This document shows, piece by piece, positions 7,929 to 16,021 of a stretch of DNA of 41,187 nt (the first letter of the stretch is position 1; each line of letters starts with the position of its first letter). A program made the position numbers and the translations under genes. The stretch comes from Sulfuritalea hydrogenivorans sk43H (lineage in GTDB: Bacteria; Pseudomonadota; Gammaproteobacteria; Burkholderiales; Rhodocyclaceae): positions 1-41,187 of the forward strand of contig CAMBRI010000011.1 in assembly GCA_945870205.1 (NCBI GenBank), written 5' to 3'. The notes under the pieces are model-generated. The model made no database searches. It saw only the letters and a program-made list of their open reading frames with translations, and had not been told where the DNA came from.

Positions 7929-8219
7929 CTATGCCGCCAACTTCAACGCCTTGATTTTTGGCCGCGCAACCTGTGTCGCCTGCCACAAATCCCATGCAGT
8001 CTGCATCGTCAGCCACGATTCCGGCTCGGTCTTCAACCATGCCGCCAGACGCAGCGCCATATCCGCAGTAATTGCCGCTCTACCGTTGACGATGCTGGAA
8101 ATATGCTTGCGACTGCATCCGAGCGCCAGCGCCGCCGCCGTAATGCTTACTCCCGCAGGCTCTAGCCAAAGCCCTTGCAATACTTCGCCCGGATGGGGCG
8201 GATTGTGCATTCTGCCCAT
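7929..8219 (-). CDS. higA: HigA-family antitoxin
   Basis: The 96-aa protein starts MGRMHNPPHPGEVLQGLWLEP, the characteristic opening of HigA antitoxins, followed by an XRE-type helix-turn-helix (ITAAALALGCSRKHISSIVNG) and the ITADMALRLAAWL helix. It binds and neutralises HigB and represses the operon through its HTH. An AGGAGG sequence lies 4 bases before the ATG, giving strong translation. It follows higB by 8 bp, the toxin-first order typical of hig modules. Its position between integrase and replication genes fits a role in stabilising the element. Confidence 0.93.
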   Translation of the reverse strand: MGRMHNPPHPGEVLQGLWLEPAGVSITAAALALGCSRKHISSIVNGRAAITADMALRLAAWLKTEPESWLTMQTAWDLWQATQVARPKIKALKLAA

Positions 8220-8227
8220 ACAGCCTC

Positions 8228-8506
8228 CTAATGGTAATCCTCGTAATTGACGACTTCTGCGTCGCCATCAACAAACCGAAACGTAACTCGCCAATTTGCT
8301 TGCACTGTTACCGACCATATTCCCTTCCTGTCACCCTTCAGCGGGTGCAAGTCCAAGCCTGGGGCATTCATGCCCTCGACCACTGCAACTGAATCGAGTA
8401 GGCCAAGGATCAACCGCAAGCGCTTGCCGTGCATGGCCTGAATGCCCTTGGTGCTGCCTTTGCGGTAGAACAGCTCCAAGCCTTTGTGAGCGAACGAACG
8501 AATCAT
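8228..8506 (-). CDS. higB: HigB-family toxin (RelE/ParE fold mRNA interferase)
   Basis: A 92-aa protein beginning MIRSFAHKGLELFYRKGSTKG, with the family blocks RLRLILGLLD, LHPLKGDRKGIWSVTV and NWRVTFRF, ending in VNYEDYH. HigB toxins cut ribosome-bound mRNA. The internal ATG at 8506 matches the family N-terminus; a TTG two codons earlier is also open. It is full length and intact. Expression is probably autoregulated, since a short inverted repeat (8515-8531) lies directly upstream. Confidence 0.92.
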   Translation of the reverse strand: MIRSFAHKGLELFYRKGSTKGIQAMHGKRLRLILGLLDSVAVVEGMNAPGLDLHPLKGDRKGIWSVTVQANWRVTFRFVDGDAEVVNYEDYH

Positions 8507-8514
8507 GATCAACT

Positions 8515-8531
8515 GTAACTTAAATGGTTAC
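8515..8531. promoter_or_regulatory. Candidate HigBA operator
   Basis: GTAAC (8515-8519) and GTTAC (8527-8531) form an inverted repeat with a 7-base spacer, 9 bases upstream of the higB ATG and just after the integrase stop codon. HigA-type antitoxins bind short inverted repeats at this position. The assignment is by position and symmetry only. Confidence 0.4.
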
Positions 8532-8543
8532 GCTCGGCAAGCC

Positions 8544-9881
8544 CTACGCCTGCCGCTGCAACAATGGAACGACATTGTCGGCGTCCTCACGCGTGAGCAG
8601 TTCAAGACGGTCGCCCAATAGCTGCCATGCCTGCTTCATTTCGGTGGCGTAATCGTGGCGCTGATACACACGCTTCATTCGATTCTGCTCGACGTGATTC
8701 AGGCATCGTTCGACGACATCCGGCGCGACCTTCAATTGAACCATCAGGGTGGCAGCGGTTCGGCGCAGGTCGTGCGGCGTCCACTTGCCGCCCGACAGGA
8801 TCAGGGCATCGCCATTGGCGCTGCGTTTGCTCATGGCGTCCTTGTCGGGTCGCTGGCGGTCGGCTACTTGCTTGGCGATGGATTTCAGGTCGACATGGCT
8901 ATCAGTGAGCCGGGCGGGCATGACCCATGGGCAGGCAACGTCTTGCCCTTGGGCGTCCTTCTTTGTGCCGTTTATCGCTTTGAGTGCCTGAAATTTGGCG
9001 AGGGCAAAATCGGACAGGGCAATAGTATGTTCTCTGGCGTTTTTGGCGTTCGCGGCAGGAATGCGCCACGTCCCGGCTCCCAGATCGACATGCTCCCAGC
9101 GTGCCTGCAATATCTCGCCAATGCGGCAAGCAGTGCCAAGCTGTATCGACAGTGCCAACTGATTCGCCTTTGTCATCCCGGCAATCGGCAGCTCTTTCCA
9201 GAGGGCCTTGATTTCTGCAGCGGCCAGCACGCGCTCGCGCTCGACCTTTTCGCCGTAATCGTTGCGCTTCAGGTGGCTGGTCGGGTCGTTCTCAACAAGA
9301 TCGCGCTTGATGGCAAAGCCAAACATCTGCCGGAGATCGCCGAGCAGGTTTCGGGCAAGGATGCGCGCGTCGCGCTCAACTACGTTGTCGAGAATGGCCG
9401 CCACGTTGGCCCGTTTCACATCCTCGGCGGCCAGATCGCCCAGCACCGGCAGCACGTCCTTGCTAAAGCTGCGCCGGACCTCCTTGCCGCCATCCTTGCG
9501 CGCGGATAGTTCGACGCGCTCCCAGCGTTCGAACAGTTGCTTGACGGTCAGGCGGGCCGACACGGCAGCCAATGCGCTACGCTGGGCTTCCTGTTCGGCC
9601 TCGCGCTGTACGCGGAGCAATTGCGGGTCAATGTCTCGCTTGATTGACTCCCGGCACTCGTTGCGCTTGAGGCGGGCCGCCGCCAAAGGAAGATCGGCAA
9701 GACTGCCGAAGCTGATCTTCCTCTTTCTGCCGTCAGGTCCGAATCGGTAGATGAACATCCAGTCCTTTGATCCATCCGGGCGGATTCGAAGGTATAGGCA
9801 CTGGCCATCCGTCAGCAGGTATTCCTTATCCTTGGGTTTTGCCTTTCGAATTGCCAGGTCATTCAGGAGATCAGTCGCCAT
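8544..9881 (-). CDS. P4-type tyrosine site-specific integrase
   Basis: The 445-aa protein has the N-terminal arm-binding domain (DUF4102; LTDGQCLYLRIRPDG, then KISFGSLADLPLAAAR), a core-binding domain, and a C-terminal catalytic domain. Catalytic residues are visible: R253 (GTACRIGE), H370 and R373 (HDLRRTAATL), H396 (CLNHVE), and nucleophile Y406 (KRVYQRHD). It recombines at the 3' part of the tRNA-Arg gene, consistent with the 47-bp repeats at both ends. The gene starts 190 bp inside attR and reads inward; a GAGGT ribosome site precedes the ATG. All domains are intact, so the element may still be able to excise. Confidence 0.95.
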   Translation of the reverse strand: MATDLLNDLAIRKAKPKDKEYLLTDGQCLYLRIRPDGSKDWMFIYRFGPDGRKRKISFGSLADLPLAAARLKRNECRESIKRDIDPQLLRVQREAEQEAQRSALAAVSARLTVKQLFERWERVELSARKDGGKEVRRSFSKDVLPVLGDLAAEDVKRANVAAILDNVVERDARILARNLLGDLRQMFGFAIKRDLVENDPTSHLKRNDYGEKVERERVLAAAEIKALWKELPIAGMTKANQLALSIQLGTACRIGEILQARWEHVDLGAGTWRIPAANAKNAREHTIALSDFALAKFQALKAINGTKKDAQGQDVACPWVMPARLTDSHVDLKSIAKQVADRQRPDKDAMSKRSANGDALILSGGKWTPHDLRRTAATLMVQLKVAPDVVERCLNHVEQNRMKRVYQRHDYATEMKQAWQLLGDRLELLTREDADNVVPLLQRQA

Positions 9882-9906
9882 GTCGCTACCTCATTCGCCA
9901 TCTTTC

Positions 9907-9928
9907 TAGGGGACCCGCTAGGGGAACC
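9907..9928. repeat. Tandem 12-bp repeat at right element end, candidate arm sites
   Basis: TAGGGGACCCGC (9907-9918) is followed at once by TAGGGGAACC (9919-9928), matching the tandem pair at 201-224. It lies 26 bp upstream of the integrase start codon, so binding there could also control integrase expression. Confidence 0.6.
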
Positions 9929-10070
9929 ATTTTGTCGCGTCGCAGTGGAATTATATGCGACGAACTGAGACGATAGCAAGAGGCGAATTGCCTTTTTCTT
10001 ATTGTAATACAGTGTGTTATATATTATCAAACCTCCATAGGTAGGGGTTTAGATATTGCATGGAACCTAT

Positions 10071-10117
10071 CTACGAACCAAGGGGTAGGGAGTTCGAATC
10101 TCTCCGGGCGCACCAGT
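10071..10117 (+). repeat. attR: duplicated 3' part of tRNA-Arg
   Basis: It is identical to 101-147 and covers anticodon loop, variable and T arms, acceptor 3' strand and CCA. It lacks the 5' half, so it is not a functional tRNA. It marks the right boundary of the element. Confidence 0.93.
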
Positions 10118-10122
10118 AAATC

Positions 10123-10148
10123 AAGGGGTTAGCGAAAGCTAGCCCCTT
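10123..10148 (+). terminator. Terminator-like hairpin after attR
   Basis: An 11-bp stem (AAGGGGTTAGC with GCTAGCCCCTT, one G-T pair) closes on a GAAA tetraloop and ends in ATCATTT. It has the same position relative to attR as the tRNA terminator has to attL but a different sequence. That suggests this is the left end of another island that once sat directly after the tRNA. Confidence 0.6.
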
Positions 10149-10161
10149 ATCATTTGTGGCT

Positions 10162-10183
10162 GGCTAGCACCGGGCTAGCATAG
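10162..10183. repeat. Tandem 11-bp repeat beyond attR
   Basis: GGCTAGCACCG (10162-10172) is followed directly by GGCTAGCATAG (10173-10183). The location matches the tandem TAGGGGACCCGC pair at 201-224 relative to its att site, but the sequence is different. It could be the arm sites of a different integrase, belonging to an older island. Confidence 0.5.
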
Positions 10184-10189
10184 TGATGG

Positions 10190-11420
10190 AGTTGATAGCC
10201 CGGCAATGCCCGTATCGCCAGCGCCGACTTTCACCACCATCTGACCACCGGCAACGCCGGCCAGCGCCCGCGCCCTCCGGCGCGGAAGCGACCCACACCA
10301 CCCACGCGAAGCGCCAGACTAGCCACGCCGAGCGCAGCGAGCCGACATGGCCGTTGGCCGGGCTGGGGCGCAAGACATAACCGACCATTACCCGAACCCG
10401 CAGGGCGCGCAGCGGTAGGCTGGGGAGGGAGCGAAGCGGAAGGGGCCACGGCCTACTTTGGGTAATGCGCGGTTATGTTTAATCGCGCAGCGATTTACCC
10501 CTGCCCGGCGGTGTGCAGTCGAGCGCAGCGAGCACCCTGGCGGGTTCAAGCCAACAAACGCGAAGCGCCAACTGGTGTGGCCTTTGACTGGCAATCCCGC
10601 GCAGCGGGTTTGCCTTGGCCGTGTGCGACCTGCGAAATGGAGCAGGAATGAGGTGGAACGCGGGTGGGTTTGCCGCGTAGCCGCCGAATGGATGCGCAAT
10701 GCAGCAGGTGGCACGGTCTTGACCTTCAAGGCTGACACGCCCCGAAAGCGGAGCCGTCCGCTTCACCGCAGGTAAGCGGCGGCGGGCCACGAAGTGCAGG
10801 AGGTCGAGCAGCGGTGTTGCCACCCACTGACCACCGGCGCAGCCGGCCAGCGAGCGCGCCAGCGGCGCGGAAGCGGCCCACAACCACCCTGACGCGGCGC
10901 AAGGGGAAGAGCCGTAGCCGGTGGGCGCTCTCTGCCCGCCGGCCCCGCAGGGCAGGCTCTGAAGCGGTGCGCCGCGCTAACTGGGCATCTACCAGCGCAG
11001 CCGACGAAGCCATGAGCGAAGCTGATGGCGCAGGCGGCGGGCAGTACGCACGAAAGCCCGGACAGACTATAAGTCGGCGCCGGCGGGACGGCGACCGCAG
11101 GAGAGGCGAAGCCAGTGGCGAAGCCTCTGGCGCGGTGCAGGATGTGACGAGGTAGCCGCCTGCAAGCCGCAAGCAGGCGAGCGGGGTTTTCGCTGGCCTG
11201 CGCAGTGTCGCAGCGGCGGCGGGGCAGGAGCAGCAGCGGTGAGCGAAGGCACTGAGCCGTGGCGCGGGGTTTTGCGCGACGGCGGGCATCCAGTACGCGA
11301 CGCGGTAGAGATGGCGCGGGGCTTGCGGGGTTGTTGCAAGCGCCGTGACAGAGCGGGCGAAGGTGCAGCGCGTCGCAGTCGGTCGGCGATCCCGAATGCA
11401 ACATCACGCAAATCCAAATC
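10190..11420. repeat. Hairpin-rich non-coding repeat, copy B
   Basis: Matching blocks are shared with 240-1330 in the same order, although this copy is outside the integrated element. It contains many mini-hairpins: a perfect 5-bp stem CCCGC/GCGGG around GCA (10596-10608), a near-perfect 9-bp stem around GAA (11009-11029), and two tandem GGC-GAA-GCC hairpins (11105-11125). Two copies of the dispersed core repeat lie at 10215-10229 and 11072-11086. No believable gene was found. Confidence 0.7.
10376..10477. repeat. About 100-bp imperfect inverted-repeat element, copy B
   Basis: Both 18-base arms (10376-10393 and 10460-10477) are identical to those at 426-443 and 507-524. The interior starts the same but then diverges and has a different length. 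Conserved arms with a changed middle suggest that the folded form matters. Confidence 0.5.
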
Positions 11421-12054
11421 GCGCCCGGGTCGAGGGGGGGCCAGGGGGGAATCGAAGCAACACCCCCATCCCCTTTTTATACCTATCTCATATGGAGCTT
11501 GGCCCAGAATCGGACTTGTATCCCTTATATGCCCTCCGGTCGCTTAGAAATTTGACGCCATAATGCAAGGTGCACTTTCGGCGATGAAGATGCGTTTGTT
11601 GCGGCGGTCAAGACTTTTGTTGTCCGGCTCGTTGCGTGACCGGCGGCAATGCAGCGGTATGCGGCCGGTGGCGCCGAATTCGTGGCTGACGGCAGCCGGC
11701 CATCAGCAGACAACCGAACCGCTCCTCCATAGCTGACGTTCGCTTGGAGATATTTCTCCGAAGCAGCCGTTCAATCGGCGCGCACTGACTTTTTCGATTG
11801 GCCGGCTCGTGTACGGCTGGAGCAAACAGTAAGAATCTGCGCTTTCGTCCGAGACTTTGGCCCAAGTATCTGACAAAACCTCGCGGAGCTTCCCGAATAG
11901 ATCTGGCAATTTCTTCCGTCGCGACCTCATCTGGCCAGAAAGTGTTGCGGGTTCAGGCTCAGTGTTCGGCGTACGCCAGACCTGTGTCTGATCCGGGTTT
12001 CGTGGTCGGATCCGCCCGCATCCAAGACTCCAGCGCGCCGGCATGGCGCACCGG
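11421..12054. other. Non-coding stretch between island remnant and AraC gene
   Basis: Open frames here are short and mutually overlapping, and none resembles a known family. The segment from about 11580 to 11830 reads like the degenerate intergenic repeats common in betaproteobacteria, including a CATAGCTGACGTTCGCT motif. The tract 11425-11455 is a G-rich run. No promoter, RNA gene or terminator could be supported. Confidence 0.4.
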
Positions 12055-13038
12055 CTAAACGAGGTATGCAGTGCCTGCGGTACGTGTCGCCGAAGGCAAT
12101 TCGCCAAACATGCGCCTGTAATCGGATGAAAACTGCGACAAGTGCCAGAAACCCCAATCGGCGGCAACATCGCTGATGCGAGTATTTTCGCCGCGCTTGA
12201 TGAGATCGCGCTTGGCTCCATTGAGGCGCAGCATCTTCAGGTAAGTGGCGGGGCTTTCCCCCAGGACCGCCTGAAAGCAGTTCTGCAAGGTGCGCAACGA
12301 AACATAGGTGTGCTTGCAGACATCGATCATGGTTGGAGGTTCTTCTCGCCTATCCAGGGCATAGGCGCGGGCTCGCTGCACCACCTTCTTGGCTTTGCCG
12401 GTGATGCGCCTTTCCTCCTTGCAGGGTTCGCCGCAAAGCAGGTTGACGATCAGTCCGGCGAGTTCATCGTGCAGTTGCCTTACGACCGCAACGGGCAATT
12501 TGTCGTCCGGGCGATTCAGCAGCTCGCGCATCAGGCTGGTTAGGCTGGTACGCAGGCTTTCTGCCGCCTGACGATCGCGCAGCGGACTTGCGGAAAGCCG
12601 GCGCACGCGTTCCCGCGTCGAGCCGGGCATGTCGTCGCACCAGCTTTCGAGCTGTTGCGTAGGCAAACCAAAACCCATCATGGAACTGGTCTTGGGTGTG
12701 GTCAGGACCAATTCGCCCTGCCCTTCGAGAAACAGCACGTCGTCCATGCCCACTGCACCGCCGTGCCAGCGCGCCTCGCCGGACATCGCCGAGAACACCC
12801 CGAGCGCCACCGTATCCTTGCAGCATTGCCCGGTCTGGAACACGGCCTGCGACAGCTCTTCCTGGAAGATGTGGAAATTGTCGAATTCGATCTCCACCAG
12901 CCGGCTGCGAAATGCGCCGCGTGAAATCTGGTCGTAGTTCTGGTTCCAGCCGGCAAGTTGTCCGGCATGATCCTGCGAGTCGAGCAACTCGCGGTCGCGC
13001 CGATAGGCGCGAGTCGCCTCGGTTTCAGCTGTTGTCAT
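12055..13038 (-). CDS. EutR-like AraC-family transcriptional regulator
   Basis: The 327-aa protein has an N-terminal sensor region (about 1-210) and a C-terminal AraC DNA-binding domain with two helix-turn-helices. In it, SLRTLQNCFQAVLGESPATYLKMLRLNGAKRDL, read as two adjacent blocks, is followed by ISDVAADWGFWHLSQFSSDY and RMFGELPSAT, very like EutR, the ethanolamine-responsive activator. GGAGGAGT precedes the ATG. It is divergent from the amine-catabolic operon at 13271, so it most likely activates that operon in response to the amine or its aldehyde. It may also regulate itself from the shared 232-bp region. Confidence 0.88.
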   Translation of the reverse strand: MTTAETEATRAYRRDRELLDSQDHAGQLAGWNQNYDQISRGAFRSRLVEIEFDNFHIFQEELSQAVFQTGQCCKDTVALGVFSAMSGEARWHGGAVGMDDVLFLEGQGELVLTTPKTSSMMGFGLPTQQLESWCDDMPGSTRERVRRLSASPLRDRQAAESLRTSLTSLMRELLNRPDDKLPVAVVRQLHDELAGLIVNLLCGEPCKEERRITGKAKKVVQRARAYALDRREEPPTMIDVCKHTYVSLRTLQNCFQAVLGESPATYLKMLRLNGAKRDLIKRGENTRISDVAADWGFWHLSQFSSDYRRMFGELPSATRTAGTAYLV

Positions 13039-13270
13039 CTACTCCTCCGCCGGTATCGATCTGACGCCGATCACCGTAACGGCAAATGGTCATTCATTTT
13101 GCCAATGAGGTCAAGCTGCACTGCACCCAAGATCAAGCCATTTTTGACCGCGTGATACAGATCGTATCCATCGCGGAATTGCTGAAGATAGATAACGCCG
13201 CGCGCCTGCCGCGACTAAAGTCCTCCGCAAAGACCGGCGCATCGATCGCTCCGGATGAGGAACAGCCCAT
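13039..13270. promoter_or_regulatory. Divergent promoter region between regulator and catabolic operon
   Basis: The 232-bp intergenic region has no gene. It contains an inverted repeat GGCAAA (13081-13086) / TTTGCC (13098-13103) with an 11-base spacer, a plausible AraC-type operator. No clear -35/-10 pair could be fixed. GAGGAA upstream of 13271 is the ribosome site for the first operon gene. Confidence 0.45.
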
Positions 13271-14710
13271 ATGGACGATTACCCGAAGCTAAGGCTTTAT
13301 ATCGACGGCCGCTGGATCGAAGGCACCGACTCCGGCAGCATGGCGGTGGAAAATCCTGCCGACGGCAGCGAGCTTGGCCAGCTTCCCATGGCCGGCGACG
13401 CCGAGCTCGACGCGGCACTGGCAGCCGCCGAGCGCGGCTTCAGGATGTGGCGTTCGCGTTCGGCGTTCGAGCGCTTCCAGGTGATCACGCAGGCGACGCG
13501 GCTGATGCGCGAACGGGCGCCGCGGATTGCGCGTGCGATCACCCTGGAGCAGGGGAAGCCCCTGGCCGAGGCGCTGCGCGAAGTGCAACTGTCGGCCGAC
13601 ATCATCGATTTTCTTGCGGAAGAGGGTAAGCGCCTGTACGGACGCACGGTGCCGCCGCGCCAGGCCAACGTCCTGAGCCAGACCGTGATGCGCCAGCCGG
13701 TGGGACCGGTGGCGGCATTCACGCCCTGGAATTTCCCGGTCAATCTGCCCAGCCGCAAGCTGGGCGGCGCGCTGGCCGCAGGATGCAGCGTGATCATCAA
13801 GCCGGCCGAGGAAACGCCGGCGAGCTGCATGCTGATCGTCGAGGCATTTCATGACGCCGGATTGCCGCCGGGCGTCATCAACATGGTCTGCGGCGAGCCG
13901 GCGAAGATCTCCTCCACGCTGCTTGCCGCGGAGCCGATCCGCAAGGCGTCGTTTACCGGATCGGTCGCCGTCGGCAAGATGCTGGGCGAACTGGCAGCGC
14001 GCGGCCTGAAGCGTTACACGGCAGAACTTGGCGGCCACGCGCCGGTTATCGTCTGTGCCGACGCCGATATTGCAAGCGCGGCGAAGCTGGCAGTAGTTGC
14101 CAAATTCCGCAATGCCGGACAAGTCTGCGCCTCGCCGATACGTTTCTATATCCACGAATCCCGCTATATCGAGTTTCGCGATCGCTTCGTTGCCCATGCC
14201 AAGGCGCTCAAGGTCGGCCCCGGGCTCGACCCGGGCAGCGACATGGGGCCATTGATCCATGGCCGCAGGCTGCGTGAAATGCAAAGCTTCGTTGATGACG
14301 CGCTGGCAAGAGGCGGCGAGCTGTGCTGCGGCGGACAGGTCTTGCCCGGCAAGGGGTATTTCTATCCGCCGACCGTGCTCGAGTGCGTGCCCGCGGCTGC
14401 CCGCGTGCAGCAAGTCGAACCCTTCGGCCCGATCGCGCTGCTGCAGCCATTTTCCACGCTCGACGAGGCACTGGCCGAGGCCAACGGCCTTGCCGTCGGC
14501 TTGAGCGCCTACGCCTTCACGCGCGACCTGGCGACCGCGCATCGCCTGGGCGAAGAACTGGAAGCGGGCATGGTCGGCATCAATCATTTCGGCGTATCGC
14601 AACCGGAAACGCCGTTTGGCGGCTGGAAGGAAAGCGGCATGGGCCAGGAAAGCGGCATGGAGGGCCTGCTCGCCTACACCGAGGTGAAGCTGGTGAGCAT
14701 TGCGGCCTGA
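13271..14710 (+). CDS. NAD(P)-dependent aldehyde dehydrogenase (succinate-semialdehyde dehydrogenase-like)
   Basis: The 479-aa protein is a complete class I/II aldehyde dehydrogenase. Key elements are TPWNFP at about 151-156, the cofactor-site K177 (IIKPAEETP), FTGS near 228, general base E252 (AELGGHAP) and catalytic C286 (GQVCASPIRF). The overall pattern resembles succinate-semialdehyde dehydrogenases. It would oxidise the aldehyde produced by the aminotransferase in the same operon to the acid. Substrate cannot be fixed; a GABA-type semialdehyde is one option. It is the first gene after the divergent promoter, followed by UPF0261 after 54 bp. Confidence 0.9.
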   Translation: MDDYPKLRLYIDGRWIEGTDSGSMAVENPADGSELGQLPMAGDAELDAALAAAERGFRMWRSRSAFERFQVITQATRLMRERAPRIARAITLEQGKPLAEALREVQLSADIIDFLAEEGKRLYGRTVPPRQANVLSQTVMRQPVGPVAAFTPWNFPVNLPSRKLGGALAAGCSVIIKPAEETPASCMLIVEAFHDAGLPPGVINMVCGEPAKISSTLLAAEPIRKASFTGSVAVGKMLGELAARGLKRYTAELGGHAPVIVCADADIASAAKLAVVAKFRNAGQVCASPIRFYIHESRYIEFRDRFVAHAKALKVGPGLDPGSDMGPLIHGRRLREMQSFVDDALARGGELCCGGQVLPGKGYFYPPTVLECVPAAARVQQVEPFGPIALLQPFSTLDEALAEANGLAVGLSAYAFTRDLATAHRLGEELEAGMVGINHFGVSQPETPFGGWKESGMGQESGMEGLLAYTEVKLVSIAA

Positions 14711-14764
14711 TGCCCGACGCGACCAAAGAACCGCAATGATCGAATCGGTGGACACAGTACCAAC

Positions 14765-16021
14765 ATGCCAAAACAATTGAAGACCGTGCTCCTGGTCGCC
14801 ACCTGCGACACCAAGGCCGACGAGATACGCTACCTGCGCGAGGAACTGGTGCGCATGGGCGGCGCCGGACTGATCATGGATGTCGGTGTTTTGGGCGAAC
14901 CCGGTTTCGCGCCGGACATTGCCAATACCGCCGTTGCCGCCGCTGCCGGGGCGACGCTGGAGGAGCTCGCCGCACTCGGCGACGAAAATCAGGCCATGAC
15001 ACGCATGGCGGTCGGCGCCGTGGCGCTTGCGAAAGACCTCCATGAACGGAGCGTGGTGCATGCGGTGATCGTGTTGGGCGGCACCATGGGAACCGATCTG
15101 GCCCTTGACCTTACCGGCGCCTTGCCCCTCGGCGTGCCAAAACTGGTGGTGTCAACGGTTTCTTTCTCACACCTGATTCCGCCCGAGCGGATTGCGCCGG
15201 ACCTGATGATGATCCTCTGGGCCGGCGGACTCTATGGTCTCAACAGCATCTGCCGAACCATGTTGAGTCAGGCCGCCGGCGCCGTCCTTGGCGCCTGCAG
15301 CGTGACGGTGCCGGCGCGCAATTCGCGTCCGGTCGTCGGCATGACCTCGCTGGGCAAGAGCTGCCTCAGTTACATGACGATCCTCAAGCCGGCCCTGGAG
15401 GCCCGCGGCTACGAGGTTGCGGTCTTTCATACCACCGGAATGGGCGGCAGTGCCTTCGAAGCCCTGGTGGCGCAAGGGCGTTTCGTTGCGGTGCTGGATC
15501 TCAGTCTGCAGGAAGTCAGCAATCACGTGAACGGCTCCATCGTCACCTCCGGCGCCGGGCGACTGGAGGCTGCCGGACGCGCCGGCGTGCCCCAGATCGT
15601 CGCTCCCGGCGCGGTCGACATGATCGACCTGCCGACCTGGGAGCCGCTGCCCAAGCGCTACGCGGAGCGGGCCTATCACGCGCACAACCGGTTGATCGCG
15701 TCGGTGGCGACGACGTCGCCCGAACGTTGCGCGACGGCGCGCTACATCGCCGACAAGCTGGCGCATGCGACCGGGCCGACGGCGCTGGTGCTGCCGCTCA
15801 AGGGCGTTCAGGAATGGGACCGTCCCGAGAGGGCGCTGCATGCACCCGAAGCCCACGGCGCTTTTATCGACGAGCTGCGGGGGCACGTGCAAGCTCCGGT
15901 GCAACTCGTGGAGCTTGACGCACATATCAACGACGAGGAATTTTCCGCCGGCGTGCTGGCGATCTTCGACGAATGGGTGGCGCGCGGCGTGATCGGCGCC
16001 GGCCAGGCAGGCGTGTCATGA
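14765..16021 (+). CDS. UPF0261 / Tm-1-like ATP-binding domain protein
   Basis: The 418-aa protein begins with VLLVATCDTKADEIRYLRE, the hallmark of the UPF0261/Tm-1 N-terminal family, and has the conserved VVHAVIVLGGTMGTDLAL, LPLGVPKLVVSTVSF and APDLMMILWAGGLYGLN blocks. A second Rossmann-like half (VVGMTSLGKSCLSYMTIL, then VAVFHTTGMGGSAFEAL) follows. Plant Tm-1 shares the fold and binds ATP; the bacterial role is not established. It overlaps the HAD gene by 4 bp (ATGA at 16018-16021), which overlaps the aminotransferase in the same way, so the three are translationally coupled. A role in processing the operon's amino substrate is inferred. Confidence 0.9.
   Translation: MPKQLKTVLLVATCDTKADEIRYLREELVRMGGAGLIMDVGVLGEPGFAPDIANTAVAAAAGATLEELAALGDENQAMTRMAVGAVALAKDLHERSVVHAVIVLGGTMGTDLALDLTGALPLGVPKLVVSTVSFSHLIPPERIAPDLMMILWAGGLYGLNSICRTMLSQAAGAVLGACSVTVPARNSRPVVGMTSLGKSCLSYMTILKPALEARGYEVAVFHTTGMGGSAFEALVAQGRFVAVLDLSLQEVSNHVNGSIVTSGAGRLEAAGRAGVPQIVAPGAVDMIDLPTWEPLPKRYAERAYHAHNRLIASVATTSPERCATARYIADKLAHATGPTALVLPLKGVQEWDRPERALHAPEAHGAFIDELRGHVQAPVQLVELDAHINDEEFSAGVLAIFDEWVARGVIGAGQAGVS

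Larger units (their letters stand above)
101..10117. mobile_element. P4-like integrative element in tRNA-Arg
   Basis: The element is bounded by identical 47-bp repeats. It carries an intact integrase, HTH regulator, primase-module/helicase pair, toxin-antitoxin and unknown cargo. No capsid, portal, conjugation or relaxase genes are present, so it is a satellite-like or mobilisable island that would need a helper to move between cells. At about 10 kb it is in the size range of P4-type satellites. The left kilobase is non-coding repeat. Confidence 0.9.

Noticed and set aside
7671-8165. Plus-strand 164-aa frame opposite higA
   Set aside because: It covers the well-supported higA gene on the other strand and has no ribosome site. 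Only its first part looks protein-like, so it is discussed under the leader region.
8655-9509. Plus-strand 284-aa frame
   Set aside because: It is the antisense of the integrase gene, whose catalytic residues are all recognisable.
10726-11407. Minus frames of 187 and 214 aa in the right repeat
   Set aside because: They overlap each other in different frames and follow the hairpin-rich repeat. The amino-acid composition reflects GC-rich DNA, not a protein family.
240-11420. CRISPR array
   Set aside because: The repeats are irregular in spacing and length, include inverted copies, and no cas genes are present.
13289-15061. Minus 590-aa frame opposite the aldehyde dehydrogenase and UPF0261
   Set aside because: It is an antisense shadow caused by GC-rich third positions and spans two clearly recognised genes on the plus strand.
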